A DNA stretch of 64,000 nt from JAVVEG01 sp032251455 (GCA_032251455.1 JAVVEG010000005.1:62001-126000), one strand, 5' to 3'; shown: positions 44,464-52,468, numbered from the stretch's first letter. Notes: generated from the sequence alone by a model not told the origin. Translations and numbers: made by a program.

Positions 44464-45711
44464 CTATAGCTGCAACGCCGCTTGCAGGTCTTCGTGTTCA
44501 AAAGCACTGGACATCCGGGCGATCTCTGTACGCCGGGCACCCACCGCTGCAGCTACCGACTGCCAGGTCCGGGTAGCCTCCGCCACCTCGCGGATAACAA
44601 CACGTGCTGCTTTCCGGCCTAAACCGAAGTATTCCGAGGCTTCTTCGAGCAACTCCACCGAACAAGTGCCTTCATCGAGATCGATATTGGTCGTCAGGAT
44701 GCGCGCTTTCACATCCACTGGCGTCGGATTCAAATCATACGCTGGCGACAGCACCCAGCCACCCCGCCCTGCCCATAAAAAGCCGTGGTTGCGCAAATGA
44801 TCGTCAACATTGGACACCAGTACATTGAAGGCCACGCGACGATAAAGCTGCACCGCATCTGCTTTGGCTTGCACTCCATGCGCTGTCAGGGCATCAACCA
44901 GTTCAGGGTAGCTGCCACGTTCACCATCCTGCGATCCCGTCATTGACATCGCGGACAGAAAGGGAACGCGCCATCCATTGACGCGATCGAAACGACGCGA
45001 CAACAGTACCGCTTTTCCGGCAACCTGTACCAATTGATGCTCCGGTGTCTCAATACCCGCCCGCTCAGCCAGTCTCAGCGCAATCTCCTCCCAGGTTTCA
45101 ATGCTGTAGTCATCAGTCCCTTTGGGGAATTTCGCAATCGACAAATGACCGTGTTGATCGATCACAGACGCCTTGGGCCGGGCACCACCCAGTGACGAAC
45201 CCGGTGCAAAAATCAGCCGAAGATCTTCGTCCGTTTCTTCGTCACGATCGATACGCTCGGTGATCTGCAACAGGCGGCCGAGCTCAACCAGTGCCGGAAC
45301 ACCCTCACGTACCGGCGCCTGGAATGCCTCCTCGCCACTCCAACGAAAACGCAGTGCACCGAGCCGGGTTTCGTCCGCCACACCCAGCAGATAATGTAAC
45401 TCCCCCAGGGTGCGTACCTGCCGTCCTTCCCTCTCCGCCAGACGCCGCTCAGCACGTTGCATCAAGCGCCGGCCCCAGGTATCCGGTGCAGAGTCACCTA
45501 TCGAACCGAATATAGCCTGTCCCGCCTGTGGCGGAAACGTTCCCGCAGTCAACGTCAGTGCCGGTTCGATTGAAAACCGATTTGCATCCTCAAGCCAGGC
45601 CGGATCGTATTCAAAGGTAACGGTCTCACTTCGACGTGACATTTGCCGACGCAACAAGCCCAATCGACGCACTTGCCCTTCCAGATCAATGTGGACTTCG
45701 ACATCAGTCAT
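44464..45711 (-). CDS. hipA: HipA-like Ser/Thr kinase toxin
   Basis: 415 residues from the ATG at 45711 (MTDVEVHIDLEGQVRRLGLL), overlapping the hipB stop by 8 bases; the longer frame to 45864 lies inside hipB. Kinase features: glycine-rich ATP loop GSSLGGARPKA (171-181), IAKFPK with the ATP-binding Lys (about 195), catalytic loop NVDDHLRNHGF (301-311) and metal-binding SPAYDLNP (322-329). N-terminal HipA_N-like part (residues 1-130). All catalytic residues are intact, so it should be active. HipA kinases phosphorylate targets such as GltX and cause growth arrest; HipB neutralises and represses. Confidence 0.9.
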   Translation of the reverse strand: MTDVEVHIDLEGQVRRLGLLRRQMSRRSETVTFEYDPAWLEDANRFSIEPALTLTAGTFPPQAGQAIFGSIGDSAPDTWGRRLMQRAERRLAEREGRQVRTLGELHYLLGVADETRLGALRFRWSGEEAFQAPVREGVPALVELGRLLQITERIDRDEETDEDLRLIFAPGSSLGGARPKASVIDQHGHLSIAKFPKGTDDYSIETWEEIALRLAERAGIETPEHQLVQVAGKAVLLSRRFDRVNGWRVPFLSAMSMTGSQDGERGSYPELVDALTAHGVQAKADAVQLYRRVAFNVLVSNVDDHLRNHGFLWAGRGGWVLSPAYDLNPTPVDVKARILTTNIDLDEGTCSVELLEEASEYFGLGRKAARVVIREVAEATRTWQSVAAAVGARRTEIARMSSAFEHEDLQAALQL

Positions 45712-46039
45712 GAGACCGTTTCCTTGTCGCACTGGGCATCCGGACACGTTTGGGCAAGGCTGCCGAAGAAAGGGCCTGCCCGATTTCATCCTGAGCGGGG
45801 TCAGCAAGTTGATCGAGCCCCTTGAGCAGACCCAAGGCCTGTAAAACAGCGGCGTAGATACCAATGCTCACGCCGGGATCACCGGATTCGACTCGCTGAA
45901 GTGTCGCCCGACTGGTAAACGCCCGGTCTGCGACCACTGCCATCGTTAACCGGCGCCTCTGCCGCGCTTCCCGGATATCTGTACCCAATTTCCGCAATAC
46001 GCGCTTGACAGCGGAGGACGGGTGATGGGGAGTAGGCAT
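45704..46039 (-). CDS. hipB: HipB-like XRE antitoxin/repressor
   Basis: 111 residues. Helix-turn-helix GTDIREARQRRRLTMAVVADRAFTSRATLQRVESGDPGVSIGIYAAVLQALGL at about 19-72, typical XRE, with a short basic C-terminal tail (PKRVRMPSATRKRSHD). It immediately precedes and overlaps hipA, the standard order. The predicted promoter upstream contains an inverted repeat with 8-bp spacing, as in E. coli hip operators. Confidence 0.88.
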   Translation of the reverse strand: MPTPHHPSSAVKRVLRKLGTDIREARQRRRLTMAVVADRAFTSRATLQRVESGDPGVSIGIYAAVLQALGLLKGLDQLADPAQDEIGQALSSAALPKRVRMPSATRKRSHD

Positions 46040-46071
46040 AGTGTTATCTTCAAATAGCTTTAAATGCCGTT

Positions 46072-46100
46072 AATGTATCATGATATATACATAAATCCAA
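46072..46100 (-). promoter_or_regulatory. hipBA promoter with HipB-type operator
   Basis: Minus-strand TTGGAT (46100-46095), 17-bp spacer, TACATT (46077-46072), 32 bases before hipB. Overlapping it is the inverted repeat ATGTAT-N8-ATACAT at 46073-46092. E. coli HipB operators are TATCC-N8-GGATA, so arm spacing matches although the arm sequence differs. Confidence 0.5.
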
Positions 46101-46165
46101 GAACCACCTTTATGCACACCATATAGTTGCGCATAGACGGAATTCTTGCGTAAAGGTTTCTATGC

Positions 46166-46188
46166 GCTAGTGTTTAAAGCACTAGCGG
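46166..46188 (+). other. Perfect 8-bp hairpin in the hipB / cytochrome intergenic region
   Basis: CGCTAGTG (46166-46173) and CACTAGCG (46181-46188) around a 7-nt loop, followed by GGTTTTC. It could be a weak terminator remnant or a binding site. The 342-base gap 46040-46381 otherwise holds the hip operator and the FNR-type promoter. Confidence 0.45.
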
Positions 46189-46249
46189 GTTTTCTGGTTC
46201 CTGGTATCGATGAGCTTATAAGCCTCCCTGGAAAAACCCATCACTTCTC

Positions 46250-46290
46250 TTGATTTAAATCAATATAAACCGCGCTCAGCCAACTAGACT
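46250..46290 (+). promoter_or_regulatory. FNR/ANR-type class II promoter of the cytochrome-copper oxidase-like operon
   Basis: TTGATTTAAATCAA at 46250-46263 matches the FNR/ANR consensus TTGAT-N4-ATCAA perfectly. A -10-like TAGACT lies at 46285-46290. A start near 46298 would put the box centre at -41.5, the classical position for FNR activation. The first gene starts at 46382 with GGGAGAGA before its ATG. No good -35 hexamer is needed or seen. Confidence 0.65.
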
Positions 46291-46381
46291 CCTTTCTGTA
46301 TCTGTAGAAATACAATCCAGGCATGGAATATTGCTTGGCGGTGACACCGTAATCAAGTCACTTCTCGAATGGGAGAGAATC

Positions 46382-47725
46382 ATGAAGCACAGAGTAATTG
46401 GACTGTTTTCGGCGGTGGCCTTGCTGCCTGTGTTCACTGGTGCCGCTGGTGCCGCTGAGCCGACAGCCGGACACCCCACGTATGCAAAAGAAGTCTCAAG
46501 AATCATTCAGGATAACTGCCAGATCTGCCATCAGCCCGGGCAGATTGGTCCCATGTCCTTTACCTCTTATGAAGAAGTCCGTCCCTGGGCACCCCTTATT
46601 CAGCTGAGAGTACAGCAGCGCGAAATGCCACCGTATCAGTACGACAACCATGTCGGCGTTCAGCATTTGAAGAATGACTGGCGATTGTCCGACGCAGACA
46701 TCAAAACCATTGTCGACTGGGTGAACGCGGGCTCGCCACTGGGTAACCCGGAAGAACTGCCACCGCCCAGAGAGTACCCAGCGGTTGGCGAATGGCGTCT
46801 GGCCGCCGAGCTGGGCCCACCGGATCATTTGATCAGATCCACGCCCTGGGATGTCCCGGCAAATGGTCAGGATATGTGGTGGGAGCCCGAGGTGGATACG
46901 GGTATCACCGAGACCCGCTGCATCAAGGCTGTCGAGACGTTGCCTTCGGCTGCGGCCCATGGCTCAACACACCACGCGAATTCACATTTCCTGGTTCAGG
47001 ATGAAGAAGGTAACTGGGTCACTTATGGCCGCCTGTCCGAGTACGCCTACGGCAAGCTTGGCGAAAAAACCCCCAAGGGTGCCTGCCGCACTGCGCCAGC
47101 CAACTCCAAGGTAGGCTGGAGCATTCACTATTATCCCGATGGCAAAGCGGTACCCGATGATCAGGTAACTGTTGGCATCTGGTACTACGACGAAGAGGAT
47201 GACTTCGATGAGAAGACAGCCTATCGGCAGGATCTGCGTCTGTATGCGCTGGATGGCGGCGGTGACTATCTCATCCCTCCTCACGGCACCTTGATGACCC
47301 AGGGCTTCCATTCCTTCGATCATCCGGTGCGTATCGACAGCTGGCAACCGCACTTGCACCTGCGCGGTGTCGCGATGTCCATGGAAGTTTTCAATCCTGC
47401 AACCGGTAAACGTGAAACCCTCAGCCAGGCATCTAACTGGAATGCTGGCTGGAATCACAGCCACACCTATGAAGACGGTTTTCAGCCACTGATACCAGCA
47501 GGCGCCACAATCATCCTGACTTCCTGGTTTGATAATACGGCAAACAATCCACGCAATCCTGACCCGGATCAGTGGGTCGGTGCAGGCCAAAGAACCACGG
47601 ATGAGATGTCACATGCCTGGATTGCAGTGACTCACCTGGACGACGAAGGCTACGAAAAATTGCTTGCTGAACGCGAAAAGCGTGATCAGGCGACCATGGC
47701 TTCAGCTGGTGGAGGTGAGCGATGA
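46382..47725 (+). CDS. Exported cytochrome c / PHM-like copper monooxygenase-type protein
   Basis: 447 residues from the ATG at 46382; signal peptide to about residue 25 (VIGLFSAVALLPVFTGAAGAA). A c-type heme site CQICH at 46-50, with EMPPY (Met82) as likely axial ligand, forms a small N-terminal cytochrome. The rest resembles copper type II ascorbate-dependent (peptidylglycine-hydroxylating) monooxygenases: HH at 197-198 (STHHANSH), HLH at 324-326 (WQPHLHLRG) and Met409 in TTDEMSHAW match the CuH and CuM ligand pattern. An electron path from heme to copper would suit an oxygenase, but the substrate is unknown. Its stop overlaps the next gene's start (ATGA), and a perfect FNR box lies upstream. 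Confidence 0.75.
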   Translation: MKHRVIGLFSAVALLPVFTGAAGAAEPTAGHPTYAKEVSRIIQDNCQICHQPGQIGPMSFTSYEEVRPWAPLIQLRVQQREMPPYQYDNHVGVQHLKNDWRLSDADIKTIVDWVNAGSPLGNPEELPPPREYPAVGEWRLAAELGPPDHLIRSTPWDVPANGQDMWWEPEVDTGITETRCIKAVETLPSAAAHGSTHHANSHFLVQDEEGNWVTYGRLSEYAYGKLGEKTPKGACRTAPANSKVGWSIHYYPDGKAVPDDQVTVGIWYYDEEDDFDEKTAYRQDLRLYALDGGGDYLIPPHGTLMTQGFHSFDHPVRIDSWQPHLHLRGVAMSMEVFNPATGKRETLSQASNWNAGWNHSHTYEDGFQPLIPAGATIILTSWFDNTANNPRNPDPDQWVGAGQRTTDEMSHAWIAVTHLDDEGYEKLLAEREKRDQATMASAGGGER

Positions 47726-48654
47726 GAAATTTTAAACGGCTAAGCAGTGCAATCATTGGGGCTGCGCTGGTAGGGGCGGTAATGGCGCCTTCACTGCATG
47801 CGCAACTGCCGGAACACTTGCGTGGCTATCAATTATCCGCGCCCAGGGCTTCCGGCGATGCCGTTGGTCCCATGTTCAATGGCTGGATTAAAAACGAGGA
47901 TGGCTCCATCACCATGATCTTTGGTTTCGTAAACCGAAACCGGCAAGAGATTGTTGATATCCCGCTCGGTCCCAATAATCACATCGAACCGGCGCAGTTT
48001 GATGGGGCTCAGCCGACCCATTTCCCGGTGTATAGCCGGCGTGGTTTTGTCGGTTGGCAGGAACGTGGTGTATTCGCCGTGACGGTACCTGCAGAAATGG
48101 CCGGCACCGAAGTCGTGTGGACGCTGAACCATGCCGGTCACAGTTACTCAATCCCAGGGCGTGCTACTTCGCCAGCGTACGAAATGAGTCGGGATCCTGC
48201 TGCGATGGGGTCATTGAACCCCGCCATTCGTTTCGATCGAAACGGCCCTGAAGCGACAGACCGGGAAGGGATTCATGCCCCGCTGGTCAACGCCAGGGTA
48301 GGCACTCCGGTAACTTTGACTGCGTATGCTCAGGACCGCGGTGATCGCCGGGGCTATGAGGTGGCAACGCCATTCTTCCCGGTGGGCACAGAATGGATTA
48401 TGCATCAAGGGCCCGTTGGCGCGACTCCCCTGTTCGACAACCCGCAAGTCACGGGCAGGGAGCGCGGCGAAACGGATCAACAGAGCATGAGTGGCAGCGG
48501 CGACTGGACTGAGGTCACCACGAACGTCACGTTCCAGGAACCAGGCGACTATGTCATCCGGCTGCGTGTCGACAACTTCGCGGCACCCGACAGTCAGTTT
48601 GACAATCAGTGCTGCTGGTCTAATGCGTATGTCCCTGTGAAGGTCAGTAACTAA
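47722..48654 (+). CDS. Exported partner protein of the cytochrome/copper protein, unknown fold
   Basis: 310 residues, signal peptide MRNFKRLSSAIIGAALVGAVMAPSLHA. The mature chain is beta-rich with little helix: FNGWIKNEDGSITMIFGFVNRNRQEIVDIPLGPNNHIEP, VYSRRGFVGWQERGVFAVTVPAEMAGTEVVWTLNHAGHSYSIPG, and near the end TFQEPGDYVIRLRVDNFAAPDSQFDNQCCWSNAYVPVKVSN, which looks like an immunoglobulin-type strand pattern with a CC pair. The ATG overlaps the upstream stop by 4 bases, so the two proteins are made in coupled fashion and probably act together in the periplasm. No named family recognised. A terminator follows. Confidence 0.75.
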   Translation: MRNFKRLSSAIIGAALVGAVMAPSLHAQLPEHLRGYQLSAPRASGDAVGPMFNGWIKNEDGSITMIFGFVNRNRQEIVDIPLGPNNHIEPAQFDGAQPTHFPVYSRRGFVGWQERGVFAVTVPAEMAGTEVVWTLNHAGHSYSIPGRATSPAYEMSRDPAAMGSLNPAIRFDRNGPEATDREGIHAPLVNARVGTPVTLTAYAQDRGDRRGYEVATPFFPVGTEWIMHQGPVGATPLFDNPQVTGRERGETDQQSMSGSGDWTEVTTNVTFQEPGDYVIRLRVDNFAAPDSQFDNQCCWSNAYVPVKVSN

Positions 48655-48683
48655 GGTTCTGTAACCCTCCGACAAGCAAAATA

Positions 48684-48720
48684 AAAGCCTCGGGTTAGCT
48701 ATATGATTCGGGGCTTTTTT
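48684..48720 (+). terminator. Rho-independent terminator after the two-gene operon
   Basis: AAAGCCTCG (48684-48692) pairs with CGGGGCTTT (48709-48717, one G-T pair), then T run to 48720. It separates the cytochrome operon from the Met-rich protein gene, which starts 15 bases later. Confidence 0.85.
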
Positions 48721-48734
48721 ATGAGGAAAGGTAA

Positions 48735-49928
48735 ATGACAAACAGCCAGCAAGGCTGGATCAAACCAGCAAAAACACTGCTCACCACCATTGCATTCACT
48801 GCAATTGCAAGCCTGGTCCCGCAGGCAGGCCTTGCTCAGGCGGGCGATAAAATCCGACAGGAATATCCGCAGCTCGCCGATCTTTTCAATGCCTTCGATA
48901 TTACGCAGGCACAGACCTTTGAAGCCATCGCCACAATCAATGCTGACCCTGCGTACAAGACTGTTCGTGCGGGGGTGCGCGAACATCTGGAAATGATGAA
49001 AAGAATGACCATGAGTGAAATGATGGCCAGCGGGATGATGAATCATGGTGGCATGAACATGACCATGAGCATGAACGCGGCAAGCGGTCCCTATCCAGAC
49101 ATGGAAGTGGAAGCACGCATTAAGTTGCTGGCAGTCATGCGCGCCAGGCATGCCGATGAAGAAGCGGCCAAAGCCTACGTCAACAACGCTGCCATCAATC
49201 GTCACACTTCCGTCGTGTTGCGTCGTGGCCGAAACTTTGAAAACAAGCTGTTCGAAATTTACATGGACAACAGCATCAACAACAAACAGCAGGCCGTGCA
49301 GGCTGCCATCGCGGACTACCTCAGCGATGACCGCCATTCAGTGTCAAGCTCGCCCAAGGCGGGCGAATTCCTGCTCGAGCATGACCAGGCCACGGGTTTC
49401 AAGACTGCCTTCCCCCGCTTGAGTGGTTTGATGTGGACCCAGCAATGGTTGCAGTTGGCGGCCCTTGAGGCCGTAATCCTGGAGACTCTGGACAAGCAGT
49501 TCACCAACAGCATGGATACCGTACTGGAACGTTTCTGGAGCAAGATTGGCACGGACGGCGGCATGAGCATGTTTCCTCCTCCCAGCGAATTGCCCATGGC
49601 CCCCGCGATTGCACCCGACCTGTACACCCAGGCACCGGAAGCGGCCATTATTCTGGATAACCTGAATATTCTGGAAACCGTGGTGGCAGATATCCTGTCC
49701 TATCCGAACGAGGAAGACCGTGAAACCAAAATGGATGCGGCGGTTGCCCTGTTTACCAGCAAGGAAGCAGATAACTCACACGCAGCAGACTATTTACTCT
49801 TCGCCCTGCGCGGCGGTATTTATAACCAGGGCGGTCCTGCCATCGGCAAACTGACACGGTCCGAGCGTAATCGCTCCCGCGACGCCATGGACATGCAACA
49901 CACTTCAACCATGGGCACGGGTCAATAA
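48735..49928 (+). CDS. Exported methionine-rich protein of unknown function
   Basis: 397 residues with a signal peptide (cleavage near LAQA, residue 36). Residues 87-113 hold 12 methionines plus His (MTMSEMMASGMMNHGGMN region), a composition used for Cu(I) binding in CopC/PcoE-like and CusF-like proteins; the C-terminus is again Met/His-bearing (DAMDMQHTSTMGTG). The rest is largely helical (e.g. VEARIKLLAVMRARHADEEAAKAYVNNA) with no recognised domain. It follows the terminator of the heme/copper operon by 15 bases, so it needs its own promoter or read-through. A copper chaperone or store for the upstream copper protein is my inference. Confidence 0.72.
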   Translation: MTNSQQGWIKPAKTLLTTIAFTAIASLVPQAGLAQAGDKIRQEYPQLADLFNAFDITQAQTFEAIATINADPAYKTVRAGVREHLEMMKRMTMSEMMASGMMNHGGMNMTMSMNAASGPYPDMEVEARIKLLAVMRARHADEEAAKAYVNNAAINRHTSVVLRRGRNFENKLFEIYMDNSINNKQQAVQAAIADYLSDDRHSVSSSPKAGEFLLEHDQATGFKTAFPRLSGLMWTQQWLQLAALEAVILETLDKQFTNSMDTVLERFWSKIGTDGGMSMFPPPSELPMAPAIAPDLYTQAPEAAIILDNLNILETVVADILSYPNEEDRETKMDAAVALFTSKEADNSHAADYLLFALRGGIYNQGGPAIGKLTRSERNRSRDAMDMQHTSTMGTGQ

Positions 49929-50002
49929 TTTCGGCGATAAATTTATTCCTCCTTCCTGAAAGGTGAGTTGGCCCACCAAGCCAAACGCCAAGCCAAACAC
50001 AT

Positions 50003-50037
50003 TGTCCTGATGCCCGGCTGGCCTCTATACTGGCCAG
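50003..50037 (+). promoter_or_regulatory. Promoter with palindrome upstream of the M20 amidohydrolase gene
   Basis: TTGTCC (50003-50008), 17-bp spacer, TATACT (50026-50031). The -10 lies in the centre of CTGGCC-N8-GGCCAG (50018-50037), which could be an operator. Confidence 0.45.
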
Positions 50038-50084
50038 CGTGGTGGCCGGTTACACAAAAACAGTGTTCAGAAGGAGGACGGGTG

Positions 50085-51380
50085 ATGCGATACACGTTGA
50101 TGGTTCTGGTATTCCTGGGTCAGATCGCTGCGGCGCAGCTGCCTGCCTTGCCTGCCGATGCGCAGGCGCAGGTGAATGCGGTGATGCCGCAGGTGATCGA
50201 GTGGCGACGTGATTTCCATCAGCACCCGGAACTCGGCAATCGGGAGTTTCGCACGGCGGGCATCATTGCCGACCATCTGCAGGCGCTGGGCATGGATGTG
50301 CAGACCGGCATTGCCCATACCGGTGTGGTAGGCATCCTGCGCGGTGGCCGCCCTGGCCCGGTAGTGGCGCTGCGTGCGGACATGGATGCGCTGCCGGTTG
50401 AAGAGCAGGTTGAGGTGTCGTTTGCCTCACAGGTGCGCACCCAGTACAACGGGCAGGATGTCGGCGTGATGCATGCCTGCGGACACGATAACCACATGGC
50501 GATTCTGCTGGGCGCCGCCACTGCCCTGGCCGGCATGCGGGACACGCTGCCCGGCACCGTGATGTTTATTTTCCAGCCTGCCGAAGAAGGCGCACCCGAG
50601 GGTGAAGAAGGTGGCGCTGAATTGATGCTCAAGGAAGGCTTGTTCGACACACTCACACCCGATGCGGTGTTTGGTCTGCATGTGTGGCCGATTCCAGCCG
50701 GACAGATTGCGGTGCGCGAAGGTGGCACCATGGCCTCCAGTGACTCTTTCCGTATTCGTGTCCAGGGCCAGCAGACACACGGGGCGGCACCCTGGGCAGG
50801 CATCGACCCGATTGTGGTGGCGGCCCAGATTGTAATGGGCCTGCAAACCATTCCCAGCCGCCAGCTGGACTCCACGCTGACACCTTCCATTGTGACAGTT
50901 GGCGCCATCAACGGCGGCCTGCGCAGCAACATCATTCCGGACTCCGTGGAAATGATTGGCACCCTGCGCACCTTTGATGCCGAAACCCGGCGCCAGATTC
51001 ATCAGCGTGTCGAGCGCACAGCAAGCCAGATTGCCGCCAGTGCCGGTGCCAGCGTGGATGTCAGTATCAACCTGGGCTATCCGGTAACCTATAACGATCC
51101 CCAGCTTACCCGCGCCATGTCGCCGACACTGCAACGTGTCGCGGGTGAGCGCTTTGCGGAAGCATCACTGATCACTGGCGCGGAGGATTTCTCCTACTAT
51201 GCCAACGAGGTGCCGGGTATGTTCTTCTTCCTGGGTATCGGCGCGGATGACCCGGCCTTGGTGTATCCAAACCATTCACCGTATTTCTACGCTGACGAGC
51301 GTGCCCTGCCGGTCGGCGTGACCGCGCTGACGGCGCTGGCTCTGGATTTTCTGGGCTCCCGTGCTGGCAGCGGGATTTGA
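50085..51380 (+). CDS. Exported M20-family amidohydrolase (aminoacylase/hippurate hydrolase type)
   Basis: 431 residues from the ATG at 50085, preceded by AAGGAGGACGGGTG; the frame reaches 49968 through a TTG but the signal peptide (MRYTLMVLVFLGQIAAAQ) fixes the start. Di-metal peptidase motifs: RRDFHQHPELG, VALRADMDALPVEEQ, MHACGHDNHMAILLGAA (metal His/Asp), FQPAEEGAPEGEEGGAELMLKEGLF (catalytic Glu pair) and GAEDFSYYANEVPGMFFFLG near the C-terminus. The dimerisation insert is at about 210-320. It probably removes acyl or amino groups from N-acyl amino acids outside the cytoplasm; unusually for this subfamily it is exported. Confidence 0.87.
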   Translation: MRYTLMVLVFLGQIAAAQLPALPADAQAQVNAVMPQVIEWRRDFHQHPELGNREFRTAGIIADHLQALGMDVQTGIAHTGVVGILRGGRPGPVVALRADMDALPVEEQVEVSFASQVRTQYNGQDVGVMHACGHDNHMAILLGAATALAGMRDTLPGTVMFIFQPAEEGAPEGEEGGAELMLKEGLFDTLTPDAVFGLHVWPIPAGQIAVREGGTMASSDSFRIRVQGQQTHGAAPWAGIDPIVVAAQIVMGLQTIPSRQLDSTLTPSIVTVGAINGGLRSNIIPDSVEMIGTLRTFDAETRRQIHQRVERTASQIAASAGASVDVSINLGYPVTYNDPQLTRAMSPTLQRVAGERFAEASLITGAEDFSYYANEVPGMFFFLGIGADDPALVYPNHSPYFYADERALPVGVTALTALALDFLGSRAGSGI

Positions 51381-51411
51381 TGTTGATGGCTGGGGATGAA
51401 ATCATCCTCAG

Positions 51412-51450
51412 CTCTACACAAAGTTACACTTAATGTAACTTTGTGTAGAG
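51412..51450. repeat. Perfect 17-bp inverted repeat over the end of the ArsR gene
   Basis: CTCTACACAAAGTTACA (51412-51428) and its exact complement (51434-51450), 5-nt centre CTTAA. The repeat encodes the last residues of the ArsR protein (STQSYIKCNFV) and its TAG stop, 31 bases past the convergent amidohydrolase gene. It would act as a strong bidirectional hairpin; no T run follows on either strand. Confidence 0.75.
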
Positions 51451-51806
51451 TCAGCGATTGTCTCATTTTTCTCCACCAAAGACTGCAACCGCCTCAGCGC
51501 CGCGTCCCACTGGGTGGAGATGCAGTCGAGGTGGCGCCGGGCTTCATCCAGCCGCTGCGGCTGAATCTGCCAGACCTGTTCCCGACCCTTGCGCCGACCC
51601 TGGGCCAGTCCGGCATCGGCCAGCACCCGCAGGTGTTTGCTGACGGCCTGTCTTGTCACCGGGCAGCTCGCGGTGAGCTGCGCTACCGACAGCGGCCCCT
51701 CGCGGCACAGCCGCCCGACAATCTGCAATCGTGTCGGGTCGCCCAGGGCCATGAACAAGGGGGCGGTGTCGCTCAGCGTATCGGTACGGGTTCTGCTCCG
51801 GGTCAT
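51414..51806 (-). CDS. ArsR/SmtB-family transcriptional regulator
   Basis: 130 residues. Winged helix: FMALGDPTRLQIVGRLCREGPLSVAQLTASCPVTRQAVSKHLRVLADAGLAQGRRKGREQVWQI (about 18-82). The metal-binding ELCVCDL motif is absent (AQLTASCP instead), so it belongs to the non-metal ArsR group that typically partners SRPBCC/AHSA1 genes. Its C-terminal tail is encoded by a perfect inverted repeat. Second gene of a two-gene operon, 16 bases after the SRPBCC gene. Confidence 0.88.
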   Translation of the reverse strand: MTRSRTRTDTLSDTAPLFMALGDPTRLQIVGRLCREGPLSVAQLTASCPVTRQAVSKHLRVLADAGLAQGRRKGREQVWQIQPQRLDEARRHLDCISTQWDAALRRLQSLVEKNETIADSTQSYIKCNFV

Positions 51807-51822
51807 GAGGGGAGTCCCGTGC

Positions 51823-52317
51823 TCAGGCGGCCTGCGCCAGGTACTTGCTGATCAGTGTGGTCTGTATCTGCCAGCCACCGTCGTTTGCCGCGAAGGCATC
51901 GGCACGGCGCGCCAGAGGGATTTTGTCAAAACCGGATTCGGTGATGGTTAGTTGCACCCCCTCTGCTGTGTCCTCAAGGACGAATTCTATGAGCGTGGTG
52001 GGCTCTTTCGAATAATCCCCCCCGGGCTCGATTGCATAGGGGTGCCAGCGGAACGAAAACAGCGTCATGGCTTCGATGCGTTCCACCAGGAAGTCGCAGG
52101 CCATGCCAGCATGAGGCTCCTGCAGTTTTGCCACGTTGGCATCCACCTGTGTTGGTCTGATACGGCCGCTTGTTTTTGCTCCGGCGACAAAAGGCCCGTC
52201 AAATTCAACACCAAACCAGGCGCCGAATTCCCTTGCATTCACGATGGCCTGCCAGACCCGTTCCAGGGGAGCGCGCAGCAGGACGGTTTTTACTATCCGA
52301 TCAGTGTCATTTTTCAT
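51823..52317 (-). CDS. SRPBCC (AHSA1-like) domain protein
   Basis: 164 residues from the ATG at 52317 (MKNDTDRIVKTVLLRAPLERVWQAIVNAREFGAWFG); the frame runs on to 52368 without homology. START/Bet v1-like ligand pocket family; WQAIVNAREFGAWFGVEFDGPFVAGAKTSGRI and FSFRWHPYAIEPGGDYSKEPTTLIEFVLE are typical of AHSA1. No enzyme activity can be assigned. Translated ahead of arsR in the same operon. Its ribosome site GGAGG lies inside a palindrome (GCAACCT-cc-AGGTTGC read on the plus strand), which could fold over it. Confidence 0.87.
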   Translation of the reverse strand: MKNDTDRIVKTVLLRAPLERVWQAIVNAREFGAWFGVEFDGPFVAGAKTSGRIRPTQVDANVAKLQEPHAGMACDFLVERIEAMTLFSFRWHPYAIEPGGDYSKEPTTLIEFVLEDTAEGVQLTITESGFDKIPLARRADAFAANDGGWQIQTTLISKYLAQAA

Positions 52318-52319
52318 AG

Positions 52320-52382
52320 GCAACCTCCAGGTTGCGTAAATCCTAGCAGAGCACTGGCTGACAGGCAACCAGGTAGTTGCCT
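52320..52382 (-). promoter_or_regulatory. SRPBCC-arsR promoter with two palindromic operators
   Basis: Minus-strand TTGCCT (52368-52363), 17-bp spacer, TAGGAT (52345-52340). Palindrome 1 at 52320-52335 (GCAACCTCCAGGTTGC) lies at the transcript start and covers the ribosome site; palindrome 2 at 52363-52382 (AGGCAAC-N6-GTTGCCT) covers the -35. Both contain the half-site GGTTGC/GTTGCC, so the ArsR product probably represses here. Confidence 0.5.
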
Positions 52383-52468
52383 TTTTATTTTAGTATTTCC
52401 AGCTCTGGATGAATGCAATACACTGGCCGGGAATCCTTTTGACTCATTTGTACACAGGAGTATCGGCC

